NCBI RefSeq assembly: GCF_027942865.1
Contig: NC_134510.1
Span: 20,577,209 to 20,641,208, forward strand
Source of the DNA: Odontesthes bonariensis
Lineage: Eukaryota > Chordata > Actinopteri > Atheriniformes > Atherinopsidae
Length of the DNA: 64,000 nt
Reading direction: 5' to 3'
The position numbers and the translations under genes were made by a program. The stretch's first letter is position 1, and each line of letters opens with the position of its first letter. The notes under the pieces are model-generated. The model had not been told where the DNA came from. It did not search any database and worked only from the letters and a program-made list of their open reading frames with translations. This document shows, in pieces, positions 40,062 to 50,699 of the stretch.

Positions 40062-40200
40062 CTTTACGCGCGTATGAAAGTGAATCAGCACTGTGACACA
40101 CCCTTGGGATAACCGAGAACACCTTTTCCACTTTCTTTTTGCGAGATATTCCCTTTTAGGCTCAGTTGCCGGTGTTTAGCACTGGTATGTAGCCGTTAGC
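40062..40200 (-). other. Probable non-coding first exon, 529-aa gene
   Basis: Minus-strand donor TAAAG|GTAAGG ends an exon at 40062, about 500 bases upstream of the acceptor at 39561. The segment is CpG-containing. The 5' limit is approximate. Confidence 0.5.
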
Positions 40201-40505
40201 CGTTCAACCACACCAAATTACAAGAAAACGTATCTTCTTCTACGGAACGCGCCCTTGTAAATCACAACATCCGGGCATTTCACGTTATACTGACACCTAT
40301 CTGCTCAGGTTTCTCCTCCGTCTCTACCGAAGTCTGAAAAGTTCACACGGTAAAACGTAATCTTTGTCAATAATCAAAATGGAAAACAATGCCTTAATTA
40401 TTCATTTAATTATGCATGAACTGAGCGGAGTACGCTTTAAACCAAAAAAACAATCCTCTCTGTGCAAATGCTCTAGTGACATATTCGTGGATGCAAACAT
40501 GGCTA

Positions 40506-41014
40506 CGGAAGCCGAGAACGGCCGTGGATTTTTTTATTTATTTATGCACTGATATCTCGAGATAAAGACTTATTATTTCGTTATCTCGAATTAACAAAGA
40601 TCGTTTTCTCGTGATAACGAATCAATTTATAATGTGTCTTGCTTTCAACCTACAAGAGCTGCCACGTACGGCTTCCGTAGCCACTAGCTGCAGCTGTCAT
40701 AGACATATGAAGATAATCTCTCTATACATCTAAATAGCTGTAGCCTACCGATAAGTTGCACTGTACGTTAGTTTGTTTACATGACTGGGTTTGTTTAGGG
40801 GCTACCGGTTAGCAGATGAGAGGCTGACAAACTCCTATCTATCCGGCTGCTTCAGCTTAGGTAACAATTAATTCGTTATCACGAGAAAACGATCTTTGTT
40901 ATATCGAGATAACAAAATAATTAATTCGTTATCACGGGCAAGCAAATTTTGTTATATCAAGATAATAAACAGTGCATAAAAATAATAATAATCCACGGGC
41001 GTTCTCGGCTTCCG
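40506..41014. mobile_element. MITE with TA-flanked inverted termini
   Basis: Outer ends are CGGAAGCCGAGAACG (40506) and CGTTCTCGGCTTCCG (ending 41014), each flanked by TA, which fits a Tc1/mariner-type 2-bp duplication. A third terminus, CGGCTTCCG followed by TA, ends at 40677, defining an inner 172-base unit. Inside are inverted copies of a GTTATC/GATAAC plus TCTCG-rich block. There is no coding capacity. Confidence 0.75.
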
Positions 41015-41319
41015 TACATAGAAGCACCACATCAATATTTCATTTTATCAGCGTTTCACTTGAAAAGACTACTTACAATATGTCCTGTAAAACACGTTTT
41101 AGAGAAAGAATTTAAGAATAAAATTAATGATGGCTTAAACTAGGGGTTTAGTAAGCCTCCCTGTATATAGAAGTAGGAATAAGAAAATAAACTCTCCTTT
41201 TCACTTAGTTTTTTCTGGATGCTGATATAATCATGATTTTACTAATTAAATATATACACACATAACAAGTGAAAGTAAGATACCCTACATATTACTGTTG
41301 GACAAGTCCAGACTAAAGT

Positions 41320-41325
<6 letters not shown>

Positions 41326-41355
<30 letters not shown>
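41326..41355. repeat. (TA)n microsatellite
   Basis: About 30 bases of alternating TA, preceded by CACACA. Confidence 0.9.
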
Positions 41356-41360
<5 letters not shown>

Positions 41361-42140
41361 CGATCTGTGCCAACTTATTTGTTTCTAAAATTGGGGTCAA
41401 AAAGGGGTCACATTATAACTTAATATTTTGTTAACCAACATCTTTCCTCACCTCCATTAACTGAGCCTCTCCTGACACTCACACCGGTCCAAATAAATAA
41501 GTTCATCCATATTGAAATCATGATATAATAATAATAATAATAATAAAGCTGTTAAATGTAATGTAAAAAAAAATGTAACCTATGAAAAAAGTTTGTAGTG
41601 GTTATATTTTATTTAATCTATACTCAGTAGATAAAATATCAGTTTTTCCAATCAGTCAGATTATACTTTTTGGCTTCTTCTACATAGGTCAACTGAAATG
41701 GGCTCAAACTGTACTACCTTTAGAGACTTTTGTACAGACTCTATTATTACTCCAGGCATATCTGGAATGCCTAAAACTTGATCTGAAACGTGACCCAACA
41801 CACATCAGAGCACCACCTCAATATGGAGAACGTGCGGTTTAAATGTGAAACCTCTTAACCAGCCTTTGGTTTATACTGCTCTCACTTTGTTCCTTAAAAT
41901 GTATCATTTACAGCCCATCATAGAACAGCACATTTCTATGTATTTTTCTCATGGTTCAGGGTAATGACCACTGGCTTACAGGACTTTAAATTTGGTCCAA
42001 ATGGTTTCACTATTGAGACGTGCTCTTTACGAGTGTAAACGACACTCATCAATCCTCTTCTTCTGCTTTGAAAAAAGTAAGATATCAGATCTCATAAAAA
42101 CAAGAAAAATACAAAATGACATGTTTCACACTCATGTATG

Positions 42141-42146
42141 TTTATT
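42141..42146 (-). terminator. Probable poly(A) signal, 1000-aa gene
   Basis: TTTATT on the plus strand (AATAAA on minus), about 375 bases after the stop codon at 42518. Confidence 0.5.
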
Positions 42147-42517
42147 AACACCATGAACGACATCAAGCTACAACACCGACTGTATGAAAGAAGTTTGATT
42201 TCCAAATAATCATTTACTGGCTAAAACGTCTAAAAAATTTAGGGATTAGCTTGCAAAAAGTAAAATGTACAGTTTTGTCAGTTATTTTTCTTCCTTTTTT
42301 TTTCCCCTTTCTTTTTTTTTTTTTAAAAACAGTGAAAAGCCAAAATTACACCTACAAGTTGTTTAAAAACCTTTTCTGCAGCTGTACAATGTCTAAAAAT
42401 CTCATGCAAGAAAAAAACAATAATAAAAAAAAAAAAGAGCATCAGACAACTAATGAACAAAGTATAAATGTGCTGTGGTCTTCAACATACCACTTTTTCA
42501 GTTAATTTCCAATGGCT

Positions 42518-45500
42518 TTAAGGAGTCAGCGGTTCTTGTGTTTTAGGCTGGGTGTCTCCAGCCATGATACGATGAATTCTCCTGCGGTGGTTCTTGAGTG
42601 ATTTAAGGCTGGGGTATGTACCCTGACAGACGTCACAGCGATAGGATTCAGACTGTTTGTGAGTGAGCAGGTGTTTCTGCAGACTGTCAAACGTACCAAA
42701 CCAGCGAAGACAAACGGGGCAGCGGACAGGCTTGATGGCAGGCTTGCAGGCTCCGTTCCTCTGGTGAAATATTAGAGAGATAGAGTTGGGAAAGTCGGCG
42801 CTGCAGTGTGAACAGCGAAAGGCTTTGGGTGGATTTGTGGCTGGATTTGTGGCTGGATTCGCAGCGCGTACGCCTTTGCAGCGATTCCAGGATATGTGCC
42901 TCCGAAGGGAACAGCGAGTTGCAAAACTATTCCCACACCGTGTGCATACAATCCGCTTTTTTGTTGGAGCTGGAAGTGGCACAGGGTGTGGTTGTTTCTG
43001 TGGAGGCCGAAGCACTGACTGTAATTGCTGCTGCTGCTGCTGAAATCGAAGTAAAAGAGGTTGTGCTCGCTGTGGTTGTACTCCCTTTAGTATCGGGCGA
43101 TGAGGATGCATGTGGATCTGCAGATGAACTTCGTACTCAGCCCAAGAATTAACAGTCTCTCCACAAGTCGGACATGTGTACGATTCTTGTGCATGCTTCT
43201 GCAAATGCTCCAGGAGGAGCCTTGGAGATGTAAATCCGGCCCCACACTCGCAGGTGACCCTCCGTGGAAGCACAGAAGGCAGTGACATGATGCCCCAGTT
43301 TCGTGCACCATCCTCCTGGGTTTGAGAGTCGGCTGCCGCAGTGCCTGGCACACTCTGCTGCGCTGTCACACTGTCCACATCTGGCATTGTTCGCAGCAGC
43401 TGGCACCTCTTTCTGTGAACCATCATGTTATCTTTGCGATTGAAGATCTTTCCACAGACAAAACAGGGGAACATTGCTTTCTCATTACTGGCATTAAGTG
43501 TACTGCCACCTTGATCATCACTCCGTGCTGCAGTCACTATCCCAGGGGGCCTAAACCCACACAGTCGCAGATGACGTCTTAAAGTTGAGGCCCGACTGTA
43601 GGTTTTCTGACACCTGTCACAAGGGTAACGTCTTACACCATCGCTGACAAAATAGTGCAGGCCGTGTGCAGCCATATCTGCGTGTTCAGCTGGATCAGAC
43701 TCATTCACCTCGTCATCATCACCAGTACTAAGCACCTGCATTTCATCATCCAAGGGCATCGTCCACTGCCCTTCATTACTGTCTTCATTCTCGGGCTCCT
43801 CATCGTGCCAGCTGTTTTCTTCTCCTTCCTGGTAGGACAGAAGAGATGGATCTTGATGCTCCTCTATAATGGACGATTTGAGGGAGAACGGGGAGAAGGT
43901 TTTTGCTGGCGGAGTCCAGGCCAGCTGTGAAACTACAGACTGCTCTGCATTTGAAGAAGCCAACTCAACCTTGATGCGTCCAGTAACCTCGGTGCCCACT
44001 GCTATACTCTTTGAATCGTGACATCCGTTTTCGTCCTCGTCCGTGTCAGTTTTGGCATCACTATTTGGCCTCTGTGTGAAAAATTTCTGCATTGAGGGAG
44101 TGAATTGCTTAGAGATGGCTGACATTTGACCGTGACACCTGTGCGTTTTGAGGTTCCACCTCCGTGCATAGCTGTGCCTGCACAGTGGACAATAGAAAAC
44201 CTTTTTTGCATTGTTGACACTATGGAATGGCACTATTTTGGGGGCAAATGAGAACTTGTGTTTTAAAGAGCCAGATGAGTGTACATTCTTGTTTCCCATC
44301 TGAGGGCAGATGTGATTATCAGGCAAAGGCAACCGCCCTATGATGAGCTGTTTGCAACGACGACAGCATTTAATCCTCTCTTTTTTGTGCAAAAAATGAT
44401 GCTCCGTCAATCTGTCCAAGTTCTCAAAGACCCTACGACAGCGGCCACATTGATATCTGCCATATGTGCCTTTACTAACTGAATCCATGAGCTTTTGGCG
44501 GGTCTCAAGGACCACAACAGGAGAGAAAGTCTTAGTGAGAGACACAACCCTTTTCTTACTTGACTCCAGAATTTTGCTAATGGATGGAGCTTTAGTCTTT
44601 ATACCAGGTTTAGCAAGCAGCCGTCGCAACTGAGCAACAGAGAGATCATTGATCGGAGACGCATCTGCATCTGCTTTTGCTTTTGCTTTTGGTGTTATAT
44701 CAACTGGTACGTTTTCTTGCTTTGGGACAACGTTGTCACTTTGAATCTCAGACGGAGGACGTGGAAAGCGGTTCAGGTATGCCGACGCCAGCATCTTCAT
44801 TAGAGTGTTATTTTTGGGCAAATTCTCAGACTTTGCACTGTGGTGAACAGAATCCTTTGTCTCCTGAAAATGCACATCTTCTACAGTGTCTGATATTTGC
44901 TCTCCAGTGGTAGAAATGTTCTCAAGTCGTTTCTCACCAATATCTTGAGGGAGTGTACGCTGGCCTTGAGGTGTGGTTTCCAAGGCAACACGGTCTTCCA
45001 AAGCCACATCTCCTTTAAGTGCATTTAAAGTGGGATCTACAGCATCTGGGGACTGGGAAGTGGAGGGCCTACTAAGGACCAAACCTGTCTGGGTTACAGG
45101 ACTGAATGATGCATGCGGACTGGGAAAAACGCTATCGCACCCTGTTCCACTTGGAAGGACAATATTATCGGCCAGGGGCTGCTGTTGCTGCATTTGAGAG
45201 AGATGAGAACGTTTGTGCTCAAGCATAAGGTCGAAGTCCTGAAATTCCTCTCCACAATCGCAAATATAAAAAGAAGGTGAGGGGCTCTCAGGCAAGACAG
45301 CTGGGGGACTGTGGTGCGCACTGTTTGAGTCTGAATTTGCAAGCAGGGTTTCATGTGGGCTGATGCTAGACTGTGCTGGAGGCGGGGAAGAGACCTTTGA
45401 GACTGTACTTGCATGGGTTGCTTGATGTACGAGCAAAGAGGCCAGTCCGGTGAAGGTGGCGGAACACGCCACACAACGATACACTTTGGGTGATGAAGAA

Positions 45501-45520
45501 CCTCCCTGTAACCCGAGCAT
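42518..45520 (-). CDS. C2H2 zinc-finger protein, 1000 aa (about 13 fingers)
   Basis: One coding exon. An acceptor (TTTTACAG) lies at 45573, so the upstream open frame is intron and the ATG at 45520 (MLGLQGGSSSPKV) is the likely start. Finger 1 is CVACSATF...HQATH. Finger 2 is C-x-C type (CDCGEEF...HKRSH). A finger plus knuckle follows at about residue 385 (CGRCRRVF...HHFLH, then CRRCK...HIC). Further fingers include CPLCRHSY, CDRCQKTY, CFVCGKIF, CECGAGF (again C-x-C), CPTCGETV, CTRCGNSF, CSHCSADF, CPVCLRWF and CDVCQGTY, the last near the C-terminus. An acidic stretch lies in the middle, a Gln-rich run (FQQQQQQLQ) near residue 830, and a small (ATNP)n repeat. Layout matches the gene at 37926. 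No ortholog is assigned. Confidence 0.85.
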   Translation of the reverse strand: MLGLQGGSSSPKVYRCVACSATFTGLASLLVHQATHASTVSKVSSPPPAQSSISPHETLLANSDSNSAHHSPPAVLPESPSPSFYICDCGEEFQDFDLMLEHKRSHLSQMQQQQPLADNIVLPSGTGCDSVFPSPHASFSPVTQTGLVLSRPSTSQSPDAVDPTLNALKGDVALEDRVALETTPQGQRTLPQDIGEKRLENISTTGEQISDTVEDVHFQETKDSVHHSAKSENLPKNNTLMKMLASAYLNRFPRPPSEIQSDNVVPKQENVPVDITPKAKAKADADASPINDLSVAQLRRLLAKPGIKTKAPSISKILESSKKRVVSLTKTFSPVVVLETRQKLMDSVSKGTYGRYQCGRCRRVFENLDRLTEHHFLHKKERIKCCRRCKQLIIGRLPLPDNHICPQMGNKNVHSSGSLKHKFSFAPKIVPFHSVNNAKKVFYCPLCRHSYARRWNLKTHRCHGQMSAISKQFTPSMQKFFTQRPNSDAKTDTDEDENGCHDSKSIAVGTEVTGRIKVELASSNAEQSVVSQLAWTPPAKTFSPFSLKSSIIEEHQDPSLLSYQEGEENSWHDEEPENEDSNEGQWTMPLDDEMQVLSTGDDDEVNESDPAEHADMAAHGLHYFVSDGVRRYPCDRCQKTYSRASTLRRHLRLCGFRPPGIVTAARSDDQGGSTLNASNEKAMFPCFVCGKIFNRKDNMMVHRKRCQLLRTMPDVDSVTAQQSVPGTAAADSQTQEDGARNWGIMSLPSVLPRRVTCECGAGFTSPRLLLEHLQKHAQESYTCPTCGETVNSWAEYEVHLQIHMHPHRPILKGVQPQRAQPLLLRFQQQQQQLQSVLRPPQKQPHPVPLPAPTKKRIVCTRCGNSFATRCSLRRHISWNRCKGVRAANPATNPATNPPKAFRCSHCSADFPNSISLIFHQRNGACKPAIKPVRCPVCLRWFGTFDSLQKHLLTHKQSESYRCDVCQGTYPSLKSLKNHRRRIHRIMAGDTQPKTQEPLTP

Positions 45521-45572
45521 TATGGCAGCCAAACACTGGAAGACTGGTGTCCTGGTCAAGCTAAGCAGACTC

Positions 45573-47514
45573 CTGTAAAAATAAAGAAAAAAAAAAACAC
45601 ACACAAAGTAATGTCACTTACAGAGAGCAGACAGTCCAAATTAGGAAGACATTTGTTCTGAATGTAAATCTTTTATCTGCCATCAACAGAATATGAACAA
45701 CACAATTAGTTTAACTTGAAGTCTACATCATGAACAAGATTCAAATGAAACTAAATTGCATTTTTATACGCTAGAGAAATGAATCAAATTCATGCCACAC
45801 GAGTTAGGTGGGATTCTGGTCAATGTGCACCTCCTGGATATATACCTCATCGGGTGATTTCCAAATAGCCCTCAAAGAATAACATGATGTGATGGACATG
45901 TCATGAAAGCTGCAACTGCATTTTCATCAACACCTCACTCCACAGTGTGCCTAAGGCATGGCCTGAATTCCAACATGAAGAGACAGCCCAGCCCGCCTGT
46001 GGTCAACAAATTCATCAGGTCTTCTGACAGAAATAGGATAAGACCCTACAGCAGCAGATTCACACCCTATTTCCACTGCCACGATCAGGTGAATTTCCAC
46101 TTTACCGTCATGGCAGGAAGAAAAAAAAAAAAAGGAGAGAGAGAGAGAGAGAGAAGATTGTGCAGACCCGTGATACCGCCTCAAGAAGAGCCACAACCAT
46201 ATCCATAACCACGATGTGTTGTGGAGCACAACGAGCAGGCACATGAAGAATGGCCATGCCTTGGATTAGTATTTCACAGCCTCTAAAAAAAAAAAAAAAA
46301 CCATCAGGTAACAAAATACAAACACTTGTGACCTACATTTCTAGCTTTACCAATACCTGTAAGGAGGCATTATAGTGGTGTTGATAATAACTTCTGATAT
46401 TGGAAAATAAACTAACAGCCTTTCTACAACATAAACAACATTGTGACTTCTTTTAGTTCAGTTAACATTTTAGGGATGGAAGATAAGTGACCGTTTCAGT
46501 CATTAAGTCTCAAGCACCATGCTCGTCTTTGGATTCAGCATGTTGGTTGGGAACCTCCAGGCGTACTGGGCAAAAAAAAAAAAGAAGTCCAGACTGCTTT
46601 TCATATATGTAGCCAGAAAAGAAAATGCATGCCCAATGCTAAAACAAATAAGCTGATAAATAAAAAAGCAATGTTTGCACTCACCCTGCCAGTCCCTGAC
46701 TGTGCCAAATCAAGTGCGCTACGCTAAAACGGTAGCACTGTGCGAAGAGTAAAGATCCCTGTACGGCTGTGTCATATGGTTCATATCAGGCACACAAAGA
46801 TCAGCTTTTTTTCATCTATTATGACTTGTGTGTCTGGATCAATGCCTCTTGTTGATTGTCTGTATTAGTATTTGTCAAAATGTGCCAGTCAATGTCCTAC
46901 AAGGTTGAACAAAGCACGCACTTTGCGATACGCAAGCAGCTGCCAATCATGGTTTTCAGAGTATGACGTTGTCCTCACGTTCTGGGCCCTGCTCACATTT
47001 TCACTGTAAATTAACTCGCCGCAAGACGAGAGACAAAACACACAAAAACAACGCTTCAATAGATCGTGCGATAACATTACTGTAAATTCTTGTGGCCATC
47101 AATATGTGGTAAAATCTGATATTGTGACGTCCCTATTCAGAGTTTTAGTTTGAGTACATGCCATGTCATGACGCAAAAAAAAAAGAAGCTTAATAAACTA
47201 ACATTTGAATCTATGCTACTTTGCAGTCATATGTACAGTCATATGTTATGTAGCTTACAGCATATGTTGTGAATCAATACAGGGTGTCATAATGAAACCT
47301 TCAGCCTTCAGTGTAGCTAGAAACTAGGAAATATTTGAGAGCTTTCGAGAACAATGAGAGCTAAATCCACGCATATAAGATTTTGATAGAACAGGAATGC
47401 ATTTTTCTTCCGAGGACCATTTGCCTAAAGGACCTCTGCCGTTTACAGGACAGCTGTTTTTACTGTACTGTGGCTGCAGCCTGAAATTAATGGACAGCTC
47501 ACTTCCCCTTGACA
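45573..47514. other. 5' intron of the 1000-aa gene
   Basis: Intron between the acceptor at 45573 and a presumed first exon near 50406. No coding exon is supported. Frames at 45903-46208 and 45951-46244 lack domains. It contains a GA-rich simple repeat at about 46135-46155. Confidence 0.45.
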
Positions 47515-48924
47515 TCCAATCCAATCCAATTTTATTTATAAAGCACTTTACAACAACATCAGTTGACCAAAGTGCTGTACAAAAAATAAAAAACAAAGAA
47601 ATTTAAAAGAATAAAAATAAATTAAAAAGGCACAAAACAGCAATATAATTTAAAACAATAATAATACTAAAAATAGCAATTTCACATTTCAACATCTCAC
47701 ATCGTGTCAAAAGCCAGGGAGAAGAGATGCGTTTTAAGATGAGATTTAAAAACAGACGGAGAGGAAGCCTGTCTGACGTGGAGAGGCAGATTGTTCCACA
47801 GTTTAGGAGCTGCCACAGCAAAGTCACGGTCAGCTCTGAGCTTGCGCTTGGTTATTGGTATACTCAGGAGCAGCTGATCAGCTGACCTGAGAGAGCGCAA
47901 GGGTTAATAGGGCTGTAGCAGCTCAGAGAGGTAGGCTGGTGCGAGACCATTGAGGGATTTAAAAGTAAATAAAAGAATTTTAAAACTGATCCTAAAATGT
48001 ATGGGCAGCCAGTGAAGTGAAGCTAAAATGGGGGAAATGTGCTCATATTTAAGTGTGCCAGTTAAAAGACGTGCGGCAGCATTTTGCACCATCTGAAGAC
48101 TGGCGATGGAGGACCCACTGACCCCCACATAAAGAGCATTTACAGTAATCCAGCCTAGTGGTTACAAAGGCGTGGATTACTGTTTCAAAGTAATGGGTTT
48201 TATTTTTGGCAAGCTGCCTCAAGTGCAAGAAACTCGATTTAACGACCGAATTTACCTGACAGTCGAGCTTGAGATCGGTATCAACTTTCACCCCAAGGTT
48301 AGGGACAGTTGGCTTAATCCAGGCCTTTATGTCGTCAAGACACCGGAGTAGTGGTTTGACAGAATAAGCGTCTTTCTTTTTCAGTGGGACATAAATCTGG
48401 TTGTCATCCGCATAACAGTGGAAGGACATACCATGCTTTCTTAGTATGGAACCAAGTGGTAGCAGATAAAGAAAGAAGAGAAGAGGGCCTAAAACTGAGC
48501 CCTGGGGGACCCCACATGAGAGATGAGCAGAGGAGGACACAGAGTCACCAATGCTGACTCAGAATGTTCGATCAGCCAAGTATGACCTGAACCACTCCAG
48601 TGCTACACCACTGATGCCCACCCACTGTTTCAAACGGGAAACTAAAAGTTCATGGTCCACTGTGTCAAATGCAGCAGTTAAATCTAAAAGCACCAGAATA
48701 ACAGTCACCGGAGTCAGTAGCTAAAAAGATATCATTAAAAACTCTTAAAAGAGCTGATTCTGTGCTGTGCAAGGTTTTAAAACCAGATTGGAAGACCTCA
48801 AGAATGTTCTGCTCTTCCAGAAAAACCATTAATTGGTTGCAAACTATCTTCTCGAGGATTTTTGCAATAAAAGGCAATTTAGAGATAAGTCTAAAATTTG
48901 CAAGAACATCAGTATCTAGTCCTG

Positions 48925-48956
<32 letters not shown>

Positions 48957-49195
48957 AAGGTTGCACTATTGCATGTTTGAAATGTTCAGGGACCACACCT
49001 GAGGACAAACTGCAATTAATAAGTACCAGAACAGAGGACCCTATAGTGGGGAGAACCTCTTTAAATAGCCGAGGAGGGATCACATCATTTGGAGAACCTG
49101 AGGGCTTTAACTGACCAACAGTCTTCTGACTGTTGGGTCTTCTGACATCTTCCTGAGTGACATCTGGGTGGACCATACAGGAGGCAAGACACAAT
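47515..49195 (-). mobile_element. 5'-truncated L2-type LINE
   Basis: Minus-strand reverse-transcriptase pieces in several frames: PRLFKEVLPTI at about 49070, ILEKIVCNQL at about 48860, a long core at 48540-48049 with CGVPQGSVLGPLLF and the catalytic YADDN, and the C-terminal KLWNNLPLHVR at about 47800. The 3' end has the usual fish tail (TTGTAAAGTGC...) ending in (ATTGG)n at 47515. Frameshifts, stops and an A/T-run near 48930 break it. The endonuclease half is missing, so it is an inactive 5'-truncated copy inside the intron of the zinc-finger gene. Confidence 0.88.
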
Positions 49196-50405
49196 TAAAC
49201 AAGCACGCTCCAGAAATCACAATGATTTCCTCATTGCACATTGAAGATAGCTATGGACTTAAGTAATGACATGGACATATCCGAAGTACCAACAAAAGAG
49301 CAATACAGAGACAAGCAGAAAAGACTACAGTATCAATGTCATGAGGCCAAAAACATGTTTGGAGTTATTTCTCCAAACAATAACCAGCTCTACTCACAAA
49401 TGGGCTCATTCATAACATGCTATGGAGCTGTTTTGGACACAAGTGTCTTCAGTCAGTGCGGAAATATGGATGGAGAGCTGGGATGATAAATGTTGGCAGG
49501 GGGTTTAAAACTTAAGATACAGCTTGCAGTGAAACTCTGATCTCAGATTGATTAATTCCAAAATGAAACGATCCACGTTTATGTGATATTGAAATCACCA
49601 CAAAGCAGTATTATACCTTAAAAAACTGGGAATTACATAATTCTAATATATTTAAGGGTGATGCCAGTGTAAGGACTCACAATATTCAGTTTGACAGAAA
49701 CGAATTAATCAAAAATAGCTAAGACATAAAATAATTCTGGCATTTCCTAACTAATGCATTTACCACATCATATTCACACATGTTACATTAAAAACAACAA
49801 ACCAGCTAATCATAAAATTGGGTCTTCAAACATGCAAATAGGGCAGCTTATTTTTCAAGTCTTGTATTATGTGACTACGTAGTTGATAAGGAGCTCTACC
49901 ATAAACCACTAAAACACCACGAGGTGGGCACAGTCACAACAACACACACAAATGCTGCTAGTTGTTTTTTTTTTAAAAAACAGCCTGATGAGAATATCGC
50001 GCTACATTAGCTTGCTAATACTAGACAAAACATTTTAATAAAAACTAAAAAAAAACAGCGACGCTGTTTTACTTAGAATACATTTCGAAATACCATTATA
50101 TGGACTTAATATTTCTTTCTTTTTTCATTTCAATTTTTTTACCTGATCCAACCTCGAGCTAAAGAGCTGGCAAATAAGCAATATTTAACGTTTGTTAGAT
50201 TAGCATTTAGTCCCATTATACATGGACTCCGGGTCTCTCTCAAACATCTCGGTGGGGCTGCTAGTAAAAGCTAACCAGGAGGATGTGGTCATCCACGTTC
50301 TTGAGCAGGCCGAACAGGGGAATAACTGAACGTTTGCAAGCTAGCTACCATGACCTATGAAGAAACAGCAAAGTAAACCGCCCGTTTGTATCTACAAGTA
50401 CTCAC
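49196..50405. other. Intron sequence, no gene seen
   Basis: AT-rich. It should be the start of intron 1 of the 1000-aa zinc-finger gene. A frame at 49241-49486 has no recognisable domain. Confidence 0.4.
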
Positions 50406-50690
50406 CAGTCACAGGAGCGCTAGTGTTTTCTGTCGAAAGGGAACCACAAGGGCGGAGAGAGACGGGAGGAAAATGGCTCGGCTGACATCTGTCCAAACGA
50501 AGCACAAACTCTCAAGGGAAAAGGCTATTCTGCCCGTCTCTGTGGTGAACAAATGTGATGCTGTGCCAGGAGCAGAGAGGTTCAGCTGCAGCGGCAGAAG
50601 GCGCGGAGTGCTTTGGACGGCGCATGCGCACTGCACGCGTGCCTTCCAGAGCAAACTCCTGGCCGCTCGAGCGCCGCGCTCAGTTTGTCA
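50406..50690 (-). other. Probable non-coding first exon and promoter, 1000-aa gene
   Basis: Minus-strand donor GACTG|GTGAGTAC ends an exon at 50406. The segment to about 50690 is GC- and CpG-rich, unlike its surroundings, as expected for a housekeeping-type promoter. Joining it to 45572 is inferred. Confidence 0.45.
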
Positions 50691-50699
50691 CTGTGGTCA

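Larger units (their letters stand above)
41017..42517. other. Intergenic, AT-rich
   Basis: No gene is supported. It includes a microsatellite at 41326-41355 and an ATA/ATT repeat near 41530. The right end is the 3' UTR of the 1000-aa zinc-finger gene (AATAAA on minus at 42141-42146). Confidence 0.5.

Noticed and set aside
45521-45604. Upstream extension (Phe-rich) of the 1000-aa zinc-finger protein
   Set aside because: It crosses a polypyrimidine tract and acceptor at 45573, so it is intron-derived.
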